A stretch of 13,691 nucleotides of DNA from the NCBI GenBank assembly GCA_028065725.1, contig JAPTVL010000212.1, positions 1 to 13,691 of the forward strand, given 5' to 3'. This document shows positions 12,950-13,691 of this stretch, piece by piece. The first letter of the stretch is position 1. Each line of letters begins with the position of its first letter. Origin of the DNA: Betaproteobacteria bacterium (GTDB lineage: Bacteria; Pseudomonadota; Gammaproteobacteria; Burkholderiales; Rhodocyclaceae). Both the position numbers and the translations under genes were made by a program. Under the pieces are notes generated by a model. That model saw only the letters and a program-made list of their open reading frames with translations, was not told the DNA's origin and made no database searches.

Positions 12950-13691
12950 GGCGGACTCCTGTGACCGTTGATGTTTCAGCAGGGAGAACCTGCACCGTAT
13001 CGCCCTGGACGGCGATGCGGACTTGCGAGTGACCAGCACGACGCGCATCGAAGAGACGATCCACCACACGCTTCTCCACCATGCGCAGCAGCTCGCGAAT
13101 TCCGTACTGCTGCATGCGCTCGTGCATGGTCACCGCGTCGATCAGTACCGCAGCGTCGACCTTCACCAACTCGATGCCAGCTTCGCTGGCAAGGTGCTGA
13201 AGTGACTTCGCCACAATGCGCACCATCGCAAGGCGGTCGAGAGGAGGAAACGCATAGATTTCATCGATGCGTGCAAGCTGCTCGGGGCGGAATACGCTGG
13301 CCAGCGTATCCTTCACACCGATCCGACGAACCGCAGGGTCTTGCTCGTTCTTAACCAGGTCCGCGATCTTCTGGTGTTCAGCGTTGCTCGTGAGGACGAT
13401 GAGGTGACCGCTGGCGTCCATCGTCTGCCCTGTTGATTGCTCGGTTATGCGGCCTTCATCGAAGAGGCCCATCAGAACCTTATAGACATCTGGATGCGCC
13501 TTCTCAATCTCGTCGAAGAGGATGACGCCTGTCCGGTTCCGTTGAATGCCGCGGGTGAGTTGCCCGCCCTGCTCGCTCCCCAAGTAGCCTGGAGGTGAAC
13601 CGATCAGGCGCTGCGTGGAAGACGATTCCACCATTTCGTTGCAGTCGAACCGCAGCAGTTTGTCGGCCCCGAAAATAAGGTCAGACAACGC
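12933..13691 (-). CDS. Clp/Hsp100-type AAA+ ATPase, C-terminal part (5' end outside window)
   Basis: The 252 visible residues are the second ATPase module of a ClpA/ClpB-like protein, starting just after where Walker A would be. In order they show RLIGSPPGYLG (pore-loop region), Walker B VILFDEIEKAHPDV, DASGHLIVLTSN (sensor 1), and FRPEQLARIDEIYAFPPL with the predicted arginine finger. The C-terminal small domain follows with YGIREL at the sensor-2 position. Hsp100 proteins unfold or remodel other proteins. The direct overlap (17 nt) with the coupling-protein start implies co-expression, so it may remodel transfer proteins such as the relaxosome, which is inference. Whether it has a first ATPase module or a ClpP-binding loop cannot be seen. 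Confidence 0.9.
   Translation of the reverse strand, partial: ALSDLIFGADKLLRFDCNEMVESSSTQRLIGSPPGYLGSEQGGQLTRGIQRNRTGVILFDEIEKAHPDVYKVLMGLFDEGRITEQSTGQTMDASGHLIVLTSNAEHQKIADLVKNEQDPAVRRIGVKDTLASVFRPEQLARIDEIYAFPPLDRLAMVRIVAKSLQHLASEAGIELVKVDAAVLIDAVTMHERMQQYGIRELLRMVEKRVVDRLFDARRAGHSQVRIAVQGDTVQVLPAETSTVTGVRHGTSA

Noticed and set aside
12950..13069. N-terminal extension of the coupling protein
   Set aside because: It overlaps the Clp-like coding region and puts a non-hydrophobic Arg-rich stretch before the membrane helices; ATG 12949 has a good ribosome-binding site.
1..13691. tRNA, rRNA or insertion-sequence ends
   Set aside because: No cloverleaf-like conserved blocks, ribosomal segments, transposase genes or terminal inverted repeats were seen on either strand.

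Overview
The window looks like part of a conjugative plasmid or integrative conjugative element from a GC-rich proteobacterium (probably beta- or gammaproteobacterial, inferred from the MobF transfer genes and trimeric autotransporter). Nearly everything is on the minus strand, so transcription runs from right to left. The exception is a two-gene, AT-richer plus-strand insert at 4561-5633.

Right part (13691 to 5782): DNA-processing and transfer module. In transcription order it holds the 3' part of a Clp-type AAA+ ATPase, a TrwB/TraD-like type IV coupling protein (T4CP), a multi-pass membrane protein, a non-coding gap with a candidate oriT, a ribbon-helix-helix (RHH) accessory protein, a short coiled-coil protein, a 1135-residue MobF (TrwC/TraI) relaxase-helicase, and two very small proteins, one with two membrane helices. 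The oriT candidate shares 12 of 15 positions with the nic-proximal segment of R388, as I recall it. It is flanked by repeats that could bind the RHH protein.

Middle (5633 to 4561): a plus-strand pair whose stop and start overlap as GTGA. It encodes a 96-residue unknown protein and a 261-residue protein with a possible GNAT-like segment and an in-frame A9 tract.

Left part (4284 to 1): three minus-strand genes. These are a PcfJ-like protein, a small predicted outer-membrane beta-barrel, and a YadA-like trimeric autotransporter adhesin that runs off the left edge just short of its C-terminus.

The most unusual signal is a 21-nt element present six times, always in the same orientation, just upstream of six genes: adhesin, barrel protein, PcfJ-like protein, small post-relaxase protein, coiled-coil protein and membrane protein. 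It can fold as a small bulged hairpin and is usually followed by a GC-rich hairpin and then the Shine-Dalgarno sequence. Three copies begin right at the stop codon of the preceding gene. It appears to be an intercistronic RNA leader (or operator) tying surface adhesion genes and DNA-transfer genes into one regulon. In front of the barrel gene, a long hairpin buries both the ribosome-binding site and the start codon.
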